Origin: Niveibacterium umoris
Lineage (GTDB): Bacteria > Pseudomonadota > Gammaproteobacteria > Burkholderiales > Rhodocyclaceae
Length of the DNA: 64,000 nt
NCBI RefSeq assembly: GCF_014197015.1
Contig: NZ_JACIET010000002.1
Span: 1,116,001-1,180,000 of the forward strand
Direction: 5' to 3'
The notes under the pieces were generated by a model that saw only the letters and a program-made list of their open reading frames with translations, did not search any database and was not told the DNA's origin. Of this stretch, positions 51,414 through 59,118 are shown piece after piece; within the stretch, counting starts at the first letter, position 1, and each line of letters opens with the position of its first letter. A program made the position numbers and the translations under genes.

Positions 51414-54206
51414 ATGACCACCTATGTTTATTCGTTCGAACGCGGCGACGGCAAGAACAAGATGCTGCTCGGCGGCAAGGGCGCGAACCTTGCCGAGATG
51501 ACGCAGATCGGGCTGAACGTACCGCCCGGATTCACGATCACCACCGAAGCCTGCCTCGCCTACCTCGAACACGATGCGCTGCCCGATGGCGTGATGGACG
51601 AAGTACGCACCGCGATGTGCGAACTCGAAGAGAAGACCGGCCGCGGTTTCGGCTCGAAGACCAATCCGCTGCTGGTGTCGGTGCGCTCCGGCTCCGCGAT
51701 GTCGATGCCCGGCATGATGGACACCATCCTCAATCTCGGCCTCAATGCCGAGACACTGGAGGGGCTGATCCACCAGACCGACAACCCGCGCTTCGGCTAC
51801 GACGCGTGGCGTCGTTTCATCCAGCTCTACGGCAAGATCGCCCTCGGCGTGCCGGACGAGTTGTTCGACGAGGCGATGAACGAGCTCAAGCAGAAAGTCG
51901 GCGCCAAGCAGGACGTCGATCTCACCGGGCCGCAGCTCAAGGAGCTCGCGCAGTCCTACGTCGGCATCGTCGAGAAGCACACCGGTCACCCCTTCCCGAC
52001 CGATCCGATGCAGCAGCTGGAAATGGCGATTGCCGCGGTGTTCCGTTCGTGGATGGGCAAGCGTGCGGTGGACTACCGTCGTCAGTTCAAGATCACGCCC
52101 GAGATGGCCAACGGCACCGCGGTGAACGTGTGCACGATGGTCTTCGGCAACATGGGCAACGACTCGGCGACCGGCGTCGGTTTCACGCGCAATCCGGCGA
52201 CCGGCGAGAACGTGATCTTTGGCGAATACCTTACCAACGCGCAGGGTGAAGACGTGGTCGCGGGCATCCGCACACCGAAACCGATCGCCGAGATGGCGCT
52301 GGAAATGCCGCGCCTGCACGCGGAGTTGATGGACCTGCGCAACAAGCTCGAACGCCACTACAAGGAAATCCAGGACTTCGAGTTCACGATCGAGAAGGGT
52401 CGCCTGTACGCGCTGCAAACCCGCAACGGCAAGATGAACGCGCGTGCGATGGTGGTGACCTCGGTCGAGATGGCCAACGAAGGCGTGATCACCCGCGAGC
52501 AGGCGCTGCTGCGCGCCAACCCGGCCCTGCTCGAACAGCTGATGGTGCCGACGCTGGCGCCGGGCTCGAATGCGGTGTCGCTTGCGACCGGCTTGCCGGC
52601 ATCGCCCGGTGCGGCGTCCGGCCGGGTGGTGTTCGACGCGGATACCGCCGAGGCACGCGGCAAGCTGGGCGAAAAGATCATCCTTGTGCGCGAGGAAACC
52701 AAACCCGAAGACATTCACGGTTTCTTTGCCGCAGAGGGCATCCTTACCGCGCGCGGCGGCAAGACATCACACGCGGCAGTGGTTGCGCGCGGCATGGGCA
52801 AGCCCTGCGTGTCAGGCTGCGCGGCGATCCAGATCGATGTGCATGCGCGCAAGGCGCGCGTCGGTGAAGCTGAATTCGTCGAGGGCGATGTCATCACGAT
52901 CGACGGCACCACCGGCAAGGTCTACGCCGGGCGCATCCCGACCGTCGAAGCCGAGTTCTTCGGCGAGTTGCAGACCCTGCTCGAATGGGCAGACGAAGCC
53001 GCAACGCTGAAAGTGCGCGCCAATGCAGACACGCCGAACGACGCGGCGCGCGCCAAACGCTTCGGTGCAGTAGGCATCGGGCTGTGTCGCACCGAACGCA
53101 TGTTCAACGATCCAGGCCGTCTGCCGGTCGTGCAGGAAATGATCCTTGCCGACACACCCGAAGAGCGGCAGTCCGCGCTCGATCGGCTGCTCCCCTTCCA
53201 GCGCGAGGACTTCAAGGGCATCTTCCGCGCCATGGCCGGCCTGCCGGTGACGGTGCGCCTGCTCGATCCGCCGATCCACGAATTCCTGCCGACTGCATCG
53301 CAGCTTGAGTTCGAGATCGACCACCTGCGCAACCTCAAGCGCGCGGTACGTGGCATGAACGAGTTGCCCGAAACGCTGCGCATGCTCGACCCCGAGCTGC
53401 ACCACGCCTATGTCGACAGTCTTGACCACCTCAATGCCAACCTTGTCGAGTACGAGCACCAGCACCGCTTCGACGCGCTGATTTCGCGGCGCGAGGCAAT
53501 GCTGCGCAAGGTGCATGCGCTGCACGAAGTGAACCCGATGCTTGGCCACCGTGGCGTGCGGCTCGGGCTGACGAACCCCGAGATCTACACGATGCAGATC
53601 CGCGCGCTGTTTGAAGCGGCGGCAGGTTGCATGCGCGAAGGCGTGACGGTCAATGCGGAAATCATGGTGCCGCAGGTGTGCACCCGCGAAGAACTTGTCC
53701 GCGTAAAGGCGATCTTCGATACCGAACTCGACCGGGTGACGGCGCTGTTGGGCGAACGTCCGCATGTGCGTTTCGGCACCATGATCGAAGTCGTGCGCGC
53801 CTGCATGCGCGCAGGCTCGCTGGCGCAGATTGCCGAGTTCTTCAGTTTCGGCACCAACGACCTGACGCAGGCCACCTTCTCGTTCTCGCGCGAAGACGCA
53901 GAGAACAAGTTCCTGCCCTTCTATCAGGAAACCAAGATCCTGCGCGAAAACCCGTTCGAAGTACTGGACGTGAAAGGTGTCGGTCGGCTGATGCAGATGG
54001 CGGTGCAGTGGGGCCGCGAAGTGCGGCCGGATCTCAAGGTCGGCATCTGCGGTGAGCAGGGCGGGCAGCCGGATTCGGTGCGCTTCTGCCATGCCATCGG
54101 GCTCGACTATGTATCCTGCTCCGCCCCGCGCGTGCCGATTGCGCGCCTTGCGGCGGCGCAGGCCAAACTGCGCGAAAAGGAATACAGCACCACCGTGTTT
54201 GACTAG
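51414..54206 (+). CDS. ppdK: Pyruvate, phosphate dikinase
   Basis: 930 aa. Interconverts pyruvate + ATP + Pi and PEP + AMP + PPi. ATG 51414 is selected because a strong GGGAGAGGGA site lies before it and M-T-T-Y-V-Y-S-F is the family N-terminus. The ATP-grasp domain begins with L-G-G-K-G-A-N-L-A-E-M. The phosphocarrier is His453 (G-G-K-T-S-H-A-A-V-V-A-R). The C-terminal PEP/pyruvate barrel has Cys879 (G-I-C-G-E-Q-G-G). It supports gluconeogenic or PPi-linked metabolism, common in anaerobic or acetate-fed bacteria. It is monocistronic and ends at a strong terminator. Confidence 0.95.
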   Translation: MTTYVYSFERGDGKNKMLLGGKGANLAEMTQIGLNVPPGFTITTEACLAYLEHDALPDGVMDEVRTAMCELEEKTGRGFGSKTNPLLVSVRSGSAMSMPGMMDTILNLGLNAETLEGLIHQTDNPRFGYDAWRRFIQLYGKIALGVPDELFDEAMNELKQKVGAKQDVDLTGPQLKELAQSYVGIVEKHTGHPFPTDPMQQLEMAIAAVFRSWMGKRAVDYRRQFKITPEMANGTAVNVCTMVFGNMGNDSATGVGFTRNPATGENVIFGEYLTNAQGEDVVAGIRTPKPIAEMALEMPRLHAELMDLRNKLERHYKEIQDFEFTIEKGRLYALQTRNGKMNARAMVVTSVEMANEGVITREQALLRANPALLEQLMVPTLAPGSNAVSLATGLPASPGAASGRVVFDADTAEARGKLGEKIILVREETKPEDIHGFFAAEGILTARGGKTSHAAVVARGMGKPCVSGCAAIQIDVHARKARVGEAEFVEGDVITIDGTTGKVYAGRIPTVEAEFFGELQTLLEWADEAATLKVRANADTPNDAARAKRFGAVGIGLCRTERMFNDPGRLPVVQEMILADTPEERQSALDRLLPFQREDFKGIFRAMAGLPVTVRLLDPPIHEFLPTASQLEFEIDHLRNLKRAVRGMNELPETLRMLDPELHHAYVDSLDHLNANLVEYEHQHRFDALISRREAMLRKVHALHEVNPMLGHRGVRLGLTNPEIYTMQIRALFEAAAGCMREGVTVNAEIMVPQVCTREELVRVKAIFDTELDRVTALLGERPHVRFGTMIEVVRACMRAGSLAQIAEFFSFGTNDLTQATFSFSREDAENKFLPFYQETKILRENPFEVLDVKGVGRLMQMAVQWGREVRPDLKVGICGEQGGQPDSVRFCHAIGLDYVSCSAPRVPIARLAAAQAKLREKEYSTTVFD

Positions 54207-54228
54207 TTCCGATTTTGGGTAGGAGAGC

Positions 54229-54266
54229 AGGGGCGGCACCGGCGCAAGCCGGGTCGCCCCTTTTTT
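54229..54266 (+). terminator. Terminator after ppdK
   Basis: Two-step stem AGGGGCG/CGCCCCT with inner CCGGC/GCCGG and a GCAA tetraloop, followed by TTTTTT. It starts 22 bases after the ppdK stop. Confidence 0.9.
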
Positions 54267-54282
54267 AGGTGCAAGGGGAAAG

Positions 54283-54345
54283 GCAGCCACCGATCTTGCG
54301 GCCGCACCGGCGCATGTGTGACGATGGTGCGCCGGTTGTGGCTGC
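54283..54345. other. Long nested inverted repeat between ppdK and the cytochrome operon
   Basis: GCAGCCAC (54283-54290) pairs with GTGGCTGC (54338-54345), and ACCGGCGCA (54306-54314) pairs with TGCGCCGGT (54328-54336). The 63-base structure lies just before the FNR-like box. It may be an insulator, a second terminator without U-tract, or a protein-binding site. Confidence 0.45.
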
Positions 54346-54355
54346 GCCGTCATCA

Positions 54356-54369
54356 TTGATGCAAATCAT
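54356..54369. promoter_or_regulatory. FNR/ANR-like binding site of the heptaheme cytochrome operon
   Basis: TTGAT-GCAA-ATCAT matches the FNR consensus TTGAT-N4-ATCAA at nine of ten positions. A class-II position would place transcription start near 54404, with a TATT-containing -10 region at about 54394-54399. Anaerobic induction of the downstream multiheme cytochrome genes is expected. Confidence 0.65.
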
Positions 54370-54459
54370 CCGGCCGTGAGGACAATGCGGAAGCGTATTG
54401 AATGGCGGTTCCGTCCTTGGTGTAATCCGGAAACAATCAAAAACGCTAAAGGCCACACC

Positions 54460-55434
54460 ATGCGATGGAACGCCGGCGCAAGACTGATACTGATGATCGG
54501 GCTTGCCGTAATGAGCGTCTCCGCTTTTGCGGAGTCCGAGGAGCCCAAAGGTCCTTCGCCCGCCATGCAGGAGAAGATCCGCAAGGCCAACGAGGAATGC
54601 TTCTCCTGCCACAGCGCCGAGGGGGTCAAGAACCCGCCCAAACCCGGCATGGACCTGAAGAAACTGCGTACGCTGATTCGAGACAAGGAAGCCTTTCATG
54701 GCTCCGATCACCAGCGCCTCGCCTGCACCAAGTGCCACAACGAAGGCTACGACGAGCATCCGCACGCGCCCGACGCCAAGGACAACACCAGCAGTTGCCC
54801 GGACTGCCACCAGAAGAAGGCAGACCACGCGCAGGAACAATTCGACAAGTCGGTGCATGCGAAGAATCTGGCCGAGAAGTTCACCTGCACGACCTGCCAC
54901 AACCCGCATGTGATGCGGATCGCCAAGAAACTCGTCGACCCGAAGAAGATCGTCGCGCAAGACAACCGGATCTGCCTGGGTTGCCATGACTCCGACGAAC
55001 GCTTTGCGCAGTTCGCGCCCGATGGAAAGAGCCGCCCGGCAATCGATGACATCCATGCCTGGTTGCCGAACGCGCGCATACACTGGAAGGCGGTACGCTG
55101 CGTGGAGTGTCACACGCCTGAGGTCGCTGCCGACGAGCCGATCTCGCACGAGATCCTGGACAAGAAGCGCGCCGAGAAGCGCTGCGTGACCTGCCACTCG
55201 CGCGACTCCGCGTTGATGGTTCGCCTGTATCGTCACCTCGCGGAAGAAGACCAGAAGAAGTACGGATTCGTTAACGGCATCGTCCTCAGCAACAACTACG
55301 TGATCGGTTCAACGCGCAATCCGCTTGTCGATACGCTGATGGTCGGTCTCGCTGTGCTGACCCTGGGCGGCGTGCTCATCCACGCTGCATTGCGCGTTCT
55401 CATGCACTACCTGCGCCGGAGCAACAACAAATGA
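54460..55434 (+). CDS. Heptaheme c-type cytochrome with C-terminal membrane anchor
   Basis: 324 aa. Signal peptide (cleavage near A-F-A-E), then seven CXXCH sites: C-F-S-C-H, C-T-K-C-H, C-P-D-C-H, C-T-T-C-H, C-L-G-C-H, C-V-E-C-H, C-V-T-C-H. Histidine and lysine are abundant, as usual in cytochrome c3/c7-like proteins. A C-terminal transmembrane helix (L-G-G-V-L-I-H-A-A-L-R-V-L-M) anchors it to the inner membrane facing the periplasm. Its stop overlaps the start of the cytochrome b gene (ATGA, 55431-55434). Together they resemble quinol-oxidising cytochrome b / multiheme c modules that hand electrons to periplasmic carriers in metal-respiring bacteria. Confidence 0.9.
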   Translation: MRWNAGARLILMIGLAVMSVSAFAESEEPKGPSPAMQEKIRKANEECFSCHSAEGVKNPPKPGMDLKKLRTLIRDKEAFHGSDHQRLACTKCHNEGYDEHPHAPDAKDNTSSCPDCHQKKADHAQEQFDKSVHAKNLAEKFTCTTCHNPHVMRIAKKLVDPKKIVAQDNRICLGCHDSDERFAQFAPDGKSRPAIDDIHAWLPNARIHWKAVRCVECHTPEVAADEPISHEILDKKRAEKRCVTCHSRDSALMVRLYRHLAEEDQKKYGFVNGIVLSNNYVIGSTRNPLVDTLMVGLAVLTLGGVLIHAALRVLMHYLRRSNNK

Positions 55435-56135
55435 CCGAAGAACGCCGACATGATGATCGTCGCCAGCGCGAACGCCGTTTCGGATCGAGCCGCTACGGAT
55501 CGCGCCGGACCGATGACGAAGGCGGAGTCCACATCTACATCCTGCCGAAGTGGGTCCGTGTCTGGCACTGGACGAATGCGATCCTGATCATCACGCTGAT
55601 CGTGACCGGCGTGAGCCTGCACTTTGCCGACAGCAAGGTGCCGCTGGTCGAATTCCCCTTGGCTGTGCGCATCCACAACATTGCCGGGGTCGCGCTGGTG
55701 CTGCTCTATACCGGCTTCGTCATCGGCAATGCGCTCACCGGAAACTGGTGGCAGTTCATTCCGAAACCGCCCAACGTCTTCCAGCGTTGCGTGAATCAGG
55801 TGCGCTACTACATGTGGGGCGTGTTCAAGGGCGAACATGAACCGTATCCCGTTACCGAGGACGAGCATTTCAACGCGCTGCAGTCGCTGACCTACTGGTT
55901 CGTGATCTACATGGTGCTACCGGTAATCGTCGTGACCGGGCTGATCTTCCTTTACCCGCAGTTCGCGCCGGCCCGGATGTTCGGCGTCGATGGACTCTTC
56001 ACGATTGCAGTGCTTCACTACATGTCGGCAACCGTGATCGCGGCCTTCATCGTGGCGCACATATACCTTTGCACCTTCGGAAAGAAGATTTCCTCCACTT
56101 TCAAGACCATGATCACCGGCTGGCACGAGCACTGA
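55431..56135 (+). CDS. Di-heme cytochrome b (b561/hydrogenase-type membrane subunit)
   Basis: 234 aa. A highly charged Arg-rich N-terminus (residues 1-30), then four transmembrane helices with heme-ligand histidines: V-W-H-W-T-N-A, R-I-H-N-I-A-G, V-L-H-Y-M-S-A and F-I-V-A-H-I-Y. This fits the cytochrome b561 / Ni-Fe hydrogenase type-I b subunit family, which oxidises quinol at the inner membrane. It is translationally coupled to the heptaheme cytochrome. The Arg-rich tail is unusual and may interact with the membrane or a partner. Confidence 0.9.
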   Translation: MTEERRHDDRRQRERRFGSSRYGSRRTDDEGGVHIYILPKWVRVWHWTNAILIITLIVTGVSLHFADSKVPLVEFPLAVRIHNIAGVALVLLYTGFVIGNALTGNWWQFIPKPPNVFQRCVNQVRYYMWGVFKGEHEPYPVTEDEHFNALQSLTYWFVIYMVLPVIVVTGLIFLYPQFAPARMFGVDGLFTIAVLHYMSATVIAAFIVAHIYLCTFGKKISSTFKTMITGWHEH

Positions 56136-56171
56136 CCGGTACCTTGGCTCAACCACCTACAGGAGAGCGGT

Positions 56172-56516
56172 ATGAAAATGAATCTGATCGCAGCAGCGCT
56201 GGGACTGACCGGCGCCCTTCTGGTGTCGCCGCTGGCGAGCGCCGCCGATGCCGATGCCGCACAGGCGCTGGCCAAGAAAGAGGGTTGCCCGAAGTGCCAC
56301 GCCGTCGATAAGAAGAAAGAGGCCAAGTCCTTCACCGAGATCGGCAAGAAGTACGCCGCGAAGGCCGATGGCGAGAAGAAGCTGATGGAGCACCTGACCT
56401 CCGGTGAGAAGGTCAAGATGGAAGACGGCACCGAAGAAGAGCACAAGATCATCAAGACGAAGGATGTCGACCAGCAGAAGAATCTGGTCGGCTGGATCCT
56501 GTCGCTCGGCAAGTAA
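56172..56516 (+). CDS. Periplasmic monoheme c-type cytochrome (paralogue)
   Basis: 114 aa. Signal peptide ending A-S-A-A-D, heme site C-P-K-C-H, possible distal Met in V-K-M-E-D. Very Lys-rich. It starts 36 bases after the cytochrome b gene with a CAGGAGAG site, so it is the third gene of the quinol-oxidising module. It shares D-A-D-A-A-Q-A-L and E-E-H-K-I-I-K with the cytochrome at 41911-42240, so each of the two modules has its own copy of the same small shuttle. Confidence 0.9.
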   Translation: MKMNLIAAALGLTGALLVSPLASAADADAAQALAKKEGCPKCHAVDKKKEAKSFTEIGKKYAAKADGEKKLMEHLTSGEKVKMEDGTEEEHKIIKTKDVDQQKNLVGWILSLGK

Positions 56517-56529
56517 ACGTCACGCCTTT

Positions 56530-56592
56530 CATGCCGGCTGTGGGCCGGCATGTCGTGATGCCCAGACAACGCCACCCCGAGCGGGTGGCGCT
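56530..56592 (+). terminator. Two consecutive hairpins after the cytochrome operon
   Basis: CATGCCGGC/GCCGGCATG (56530-56552) is followed by CGCCACCC/GGGTGGCG (56570-56590) and a CTTGTTCTTGT tail. The second hairpin with its T-rich tail is the likelier terminator, though it lies close to the ribosome-binding site of the next gene. Confidence 0.55.
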
Positions 56593-56616
56593 TGTTCTTG
56601 TGGAGGCAGAGAGTTC

Positions 56617-56901
56617 ATGGAAACAGAGAAGCGGGTTGTGGCCCTGCGGGGGCGGTTGGTGTTCGCGCAGCATCGCGAATTCAACCAGGCGGTGGACGAG
56701 GCGCTGGCGTCGGACGCCACCGAAATCGTGCTGAATCTGCGCGAGGTCGACTACCTCGACAGCGCAGCGCTTGGCATGTTGTTGCTCGCCCGCGCGCGCG
56801 CCAAAGAAGCGGGCAAGACGATCTCGATCGAAGGCACGCAGGGCCTCGTCAAGCAGGTATTGCAGATCGCCAATTTCCAGAACCTGTTCTCGATCAGTTG
56901 A
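56617..56901 (+). CDS. STAS-domain protein (anti-sigma-factor-antagonist-like)
   Basis: 94 aa, a single STAS domain. The conserved D-Y-L-D-S-A-A-L-G-M-L loop carries the phosphorylatable Ser49. ATG 56617 has a TGGAGG site. Such proteins bind serine kinases of the anti-sigma type or act in second-messenger pathways. No RsbW-like kinase or PP2C phosphatase is nearby, so its partner is encoded elsewhere. Confidence 0.85.
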   Translation: METEKRVVALRGRLVFAQHREFNQAVDEALASDATEIVLNLREVDYLDSAALGMLLLARARAKEAGKTISIEGTQGLVKQVLQIANFQNLFSIS

Positions 56902-57033
56902 TTCGCGTCGCGAGGCGCTGGCTGCATGCACGCGCTGCGCCTCGCGGGTTGCTTCTGCGGTGAAAAACCGCCACCATGCCGCCCCTTTCGGCCATGCCTT
57001 CCCGGCGTGGCATCAACTGGCGGGTAAGCAGAC

Positions 57034-57906
57034 GTGGGCACGGCTTTCAAGGACGCGACAACGGAGTACAAACTGATCGAGCTGGCGCGGGTAGTCTCGG
57101 ATCCAGACCATCCCCGGCGGCAGTGCGACGAGACCGGCCTGAGGCGTCTGTCGGAATCGATTGCCGAATTCGGCTTGATCCAGCCGATCGTCGTGCAACC
57201 TGCCGACGCCGAGGGCAAACATCGCATCATAGTTGGTGAGCGTCGTCTGCGCGCCGCCAACCTCGCAGGGCTGACCGCCATCCCGGCGCTGGTACACCGC
57301 TGCGAGCCCGGCGAGGCGCTGGAGATCCAGGTCTTCGAAAACCTGGGGCAGGGCGTTCGCCTGCCGCTTGCGCCGCGCGAAATGGCGCACGCCCTCAAGG
57401 CGATCGCCCGTGGTTTCGAATCGCCTGACGCTGCCGCCGAGCGATTTGGCCAAGACGCCGATTGGCTGGAGCAAAAGACCGCACCGGCCAATCTCACCCC
57501 CAAGGTAGAAGCGCTGCTCGATACCGGCCGCGTCAGCAGTTGCACGACTGCAGTGCAGCTCGACAAGCTTGCGCGCAAGAATGAGGCCCGCCTCGACGCC
57601 TTGGTCGCAGAACTCGAAGAAGGCGAAAAGCTGCCCAAGGCGCGTATCGAAGAGGTCTTGGTGGCCGAAGGGGTGAAGCGTGCAAAGAAGAAGCCGGACC
57701 CCGTCGCCGAACCGGTTGTGGTCGAAGCATCGGCCGTGATGGCGGCGCCGGCAGTCTCGAATCCGGCTGCGCGCCGCGTGAATCCGGGAAAGGTGCGGAT
57801 GGTGGCCCAGATCCTGGGCATCGACGATGGTGACGAAACCTTGGTGCTGGATCGTCTGATCGACGAATTCCTCGCGATCAAGGGCGAAGGTACGCCGCCC
57901 TTCTGA
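57034..57906 (+). CDS. Orphan ParB/RepB/Spo0J-family protein
   Basis: 290 aa from GTG 57034. The N-terminal ParB CTPase domain shows H-P-R-R-Q, F-G-L-I-Q-P-I-V-V, G-E-R-R-L-R-A-A and the E-N-L-G-Q-G-V-R-L-P-L-A-P-R-E segment. A helix-turn-helix-like region follows, then an Ala/Pro/Val-rich linker and a short C-terminal helical end. No parA is adjacent and the chromosomal parAB locus would be elsewhere, so this is a stand-alone ParB-like protein, possibly a mobile-element relic or a nucleoid-associated regulator. It starts 132 bases after the STAS gene. Confidence 0.8.
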   Translation: MGTAFKDATTEYKLIELARVVSDPDHPRRQCDETGLRRLSESIAEFGLIQPIVVQPADAEGKHRIIVGERRLRAANLAGLTAIPALVHRCEPGEALEIQVFENLGQGVRLPLAPREMAHALKAIARGFESPDAAAERFGQDADWLEQKTAPANLTPKVEALLDTGRVSSCTTAVQLDKLARKNEARLDALVAELEEGEKLPKARIEEVLVAEGVKRAKKKPDPVAEPVVVEASAVMAAPAVSNPAARRVNPGKVRMVAQILGIDDGDETLVLDRLIDEFLAIKGEGTPPF

Positions 57907-57974
57907 TGCCGCGCTAAAGTGAGCATGCGCGCGCAGACTCTCCGGCGCGCGAACCGAACGAAGCAGACCGACTC

Positions 57975-59039
57975 ATGCGTATCGAAGACATTCGCACGCG
58001 TCTCCTGGCAGGTGGCGCAAAGGCAATTCACGAGCAGCGTGTGCTGCGTGCTTGGGTCAATGCACAGCCGATCGGCAGCGGCCCGCACAAGGCCGAGGAT
58101 TTCCTTCCCCTGGCACTGCGCAATGACCTACCCGCGTTGAGTGCAGAACTCCAGGCGCTCGCCCGGCTGCGGTCCGAGCATCCCGGCGAGGACGGCTCGG
58201 CCCGATTGCTGGTGGAACTTGCCGACGGGCAAACCGTGGAAAGCGTGCTGCTGCCGCGCGACGGGCTGTGCGTGTCGACGCAGGTTGGTTGCGCGGTTGG
58301 CTGCGTATTCTGCATGACCGGGCGTGACGGGCTGCTGCGCCAGCTCGGCAGCGCCGAGATCGTTGCGCAGGTGGTGCTCGCGCGCACCCGGCGCTTCGTC
58401 AAGAAGGTTGTCTTCATGGGCATGGGCGAGCCGGCCCACAACCTGGACAACGTGCTCGAAGCGATCGACCTGCTCGGCACGGCCGGCGGTATCGGGCACA
58501 AGAACCTTGTTTTTTCGACGGTCGGCGACCATCGCGTGTTCGAGCGCCTGCCGCAGGGGCGCGTCAAACCGGCGCTGGCCTTGTCGCTGCACACCACCAA
58601 GGCGGATCTGCGCGCAGAACTGCTGCCGCGCGCACCGCGCATCCACCCGGCCGAACTGATCGAACGCGGGGAACGCTATGCGCGTGCAACCGGCTATCCG
58701 ATCCAGTACCAGTGGACGCTGATTGACGGCGTGAATGATGGCGACGACGAACTCGAAGCGATCGTGAGGCTGCTCGCGGGCAAGTACGCCATCATGAACA
58801 TGATCCCCTACAACACGGTGCCCGAACTGGCGTTCAGGCGGCCGGACTGGGCGCGTGCGACGCAGATCGCCCGCAGCCTGCATCAGCGCGGCGTGCTGAC
58901 GAAACTGCGCAATTCGGCCGGGCAGGACGTGGATGGTGGCTGTGGGCAATTACGCGCGCGAGAGATGGCGAAAGGGCGTGAGGCCCGTGCGCAGCGCATC
59001 GAGGCGAAGCGGGTGCTTGTGGTTCCTCGCGTGTCCTAG
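57975..59039 (+). CDS. RlmN/Cfr-like radical SAM RNA methyltransferase
   Basis: 354 aa. The radical SAM cluster motif is Cys106, Cys110, Cys113 (C-A-V-G-C-V-F-C). The two extra catalytic cysteines of the RlmN/Cfr family are Cys99 (L-C-V-S-T-Q) and Cys323 (V-D-G-G-C-G-Q-L). F-M-G-M-G-E-P and S-L-H-T-T are also present. RlmN adds methyl to C2 of A2503 in 23S rRNA and of tRNA. The N-terminus is diverged from housekeeping RlmN, and that gene normally sits beside ndk or bamB, so this may be a second paralogue. It lies 68 bases after the ParB-like gene. Confidence 0.85.
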   Translation: MRIEDIRTRLLAGGAKAIHEQRVLRAWVNAQPIGSGPHKAEDFLPLALRNDLPALSAELQALARLRSEHPGEDGSARLLVELADGQTVESVLLPRDGLCVSTQVGCAVGCVFCMTGRDGLLRQLGSAEIVAQVVLARTRRFVKKVVFMGMGEPAHNLDNVLEAIDLLGTAGGIGHKNLVFSTVGDHRVFERLPQGRVKPALALSLHTTKADLRAELLPRAPRIHPAELIERGERYARATGYPIQYQWTLIDGVNDGDDELEAIVRLLAGKYAIMNMIPYNTVPELAFRRPDWARATQIARSLHQRGVLTKLRNSAGQDVDGGCGQLRAREMAKGREARAQRIEAKRVLVVPRVS

Positions 59040-59055
59040 CCGACGTGCGAGCGCC

Positions 59056-59095
59056 CAAAAAATCGGGGCCGGTGTGGCATAGCCACCCGGCCCCG
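59056..59095 (-). terminator. Terminator of the mtr operon (also serves the RlmN-like gene)
   Basis: CGGGGCCGG (59064-59072) pairs with CCGGCCCCG (59087-59095), with extra pairing in the loop. On the minus strand it is followed by ATTTTTTGG, a proper U-tract for mtrB. It lies between convergent genes. Confidence 0.8.
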
Positions 59096-59118
59096 GCGCT
59101 TTCTGGTGCTGCGGGCGG

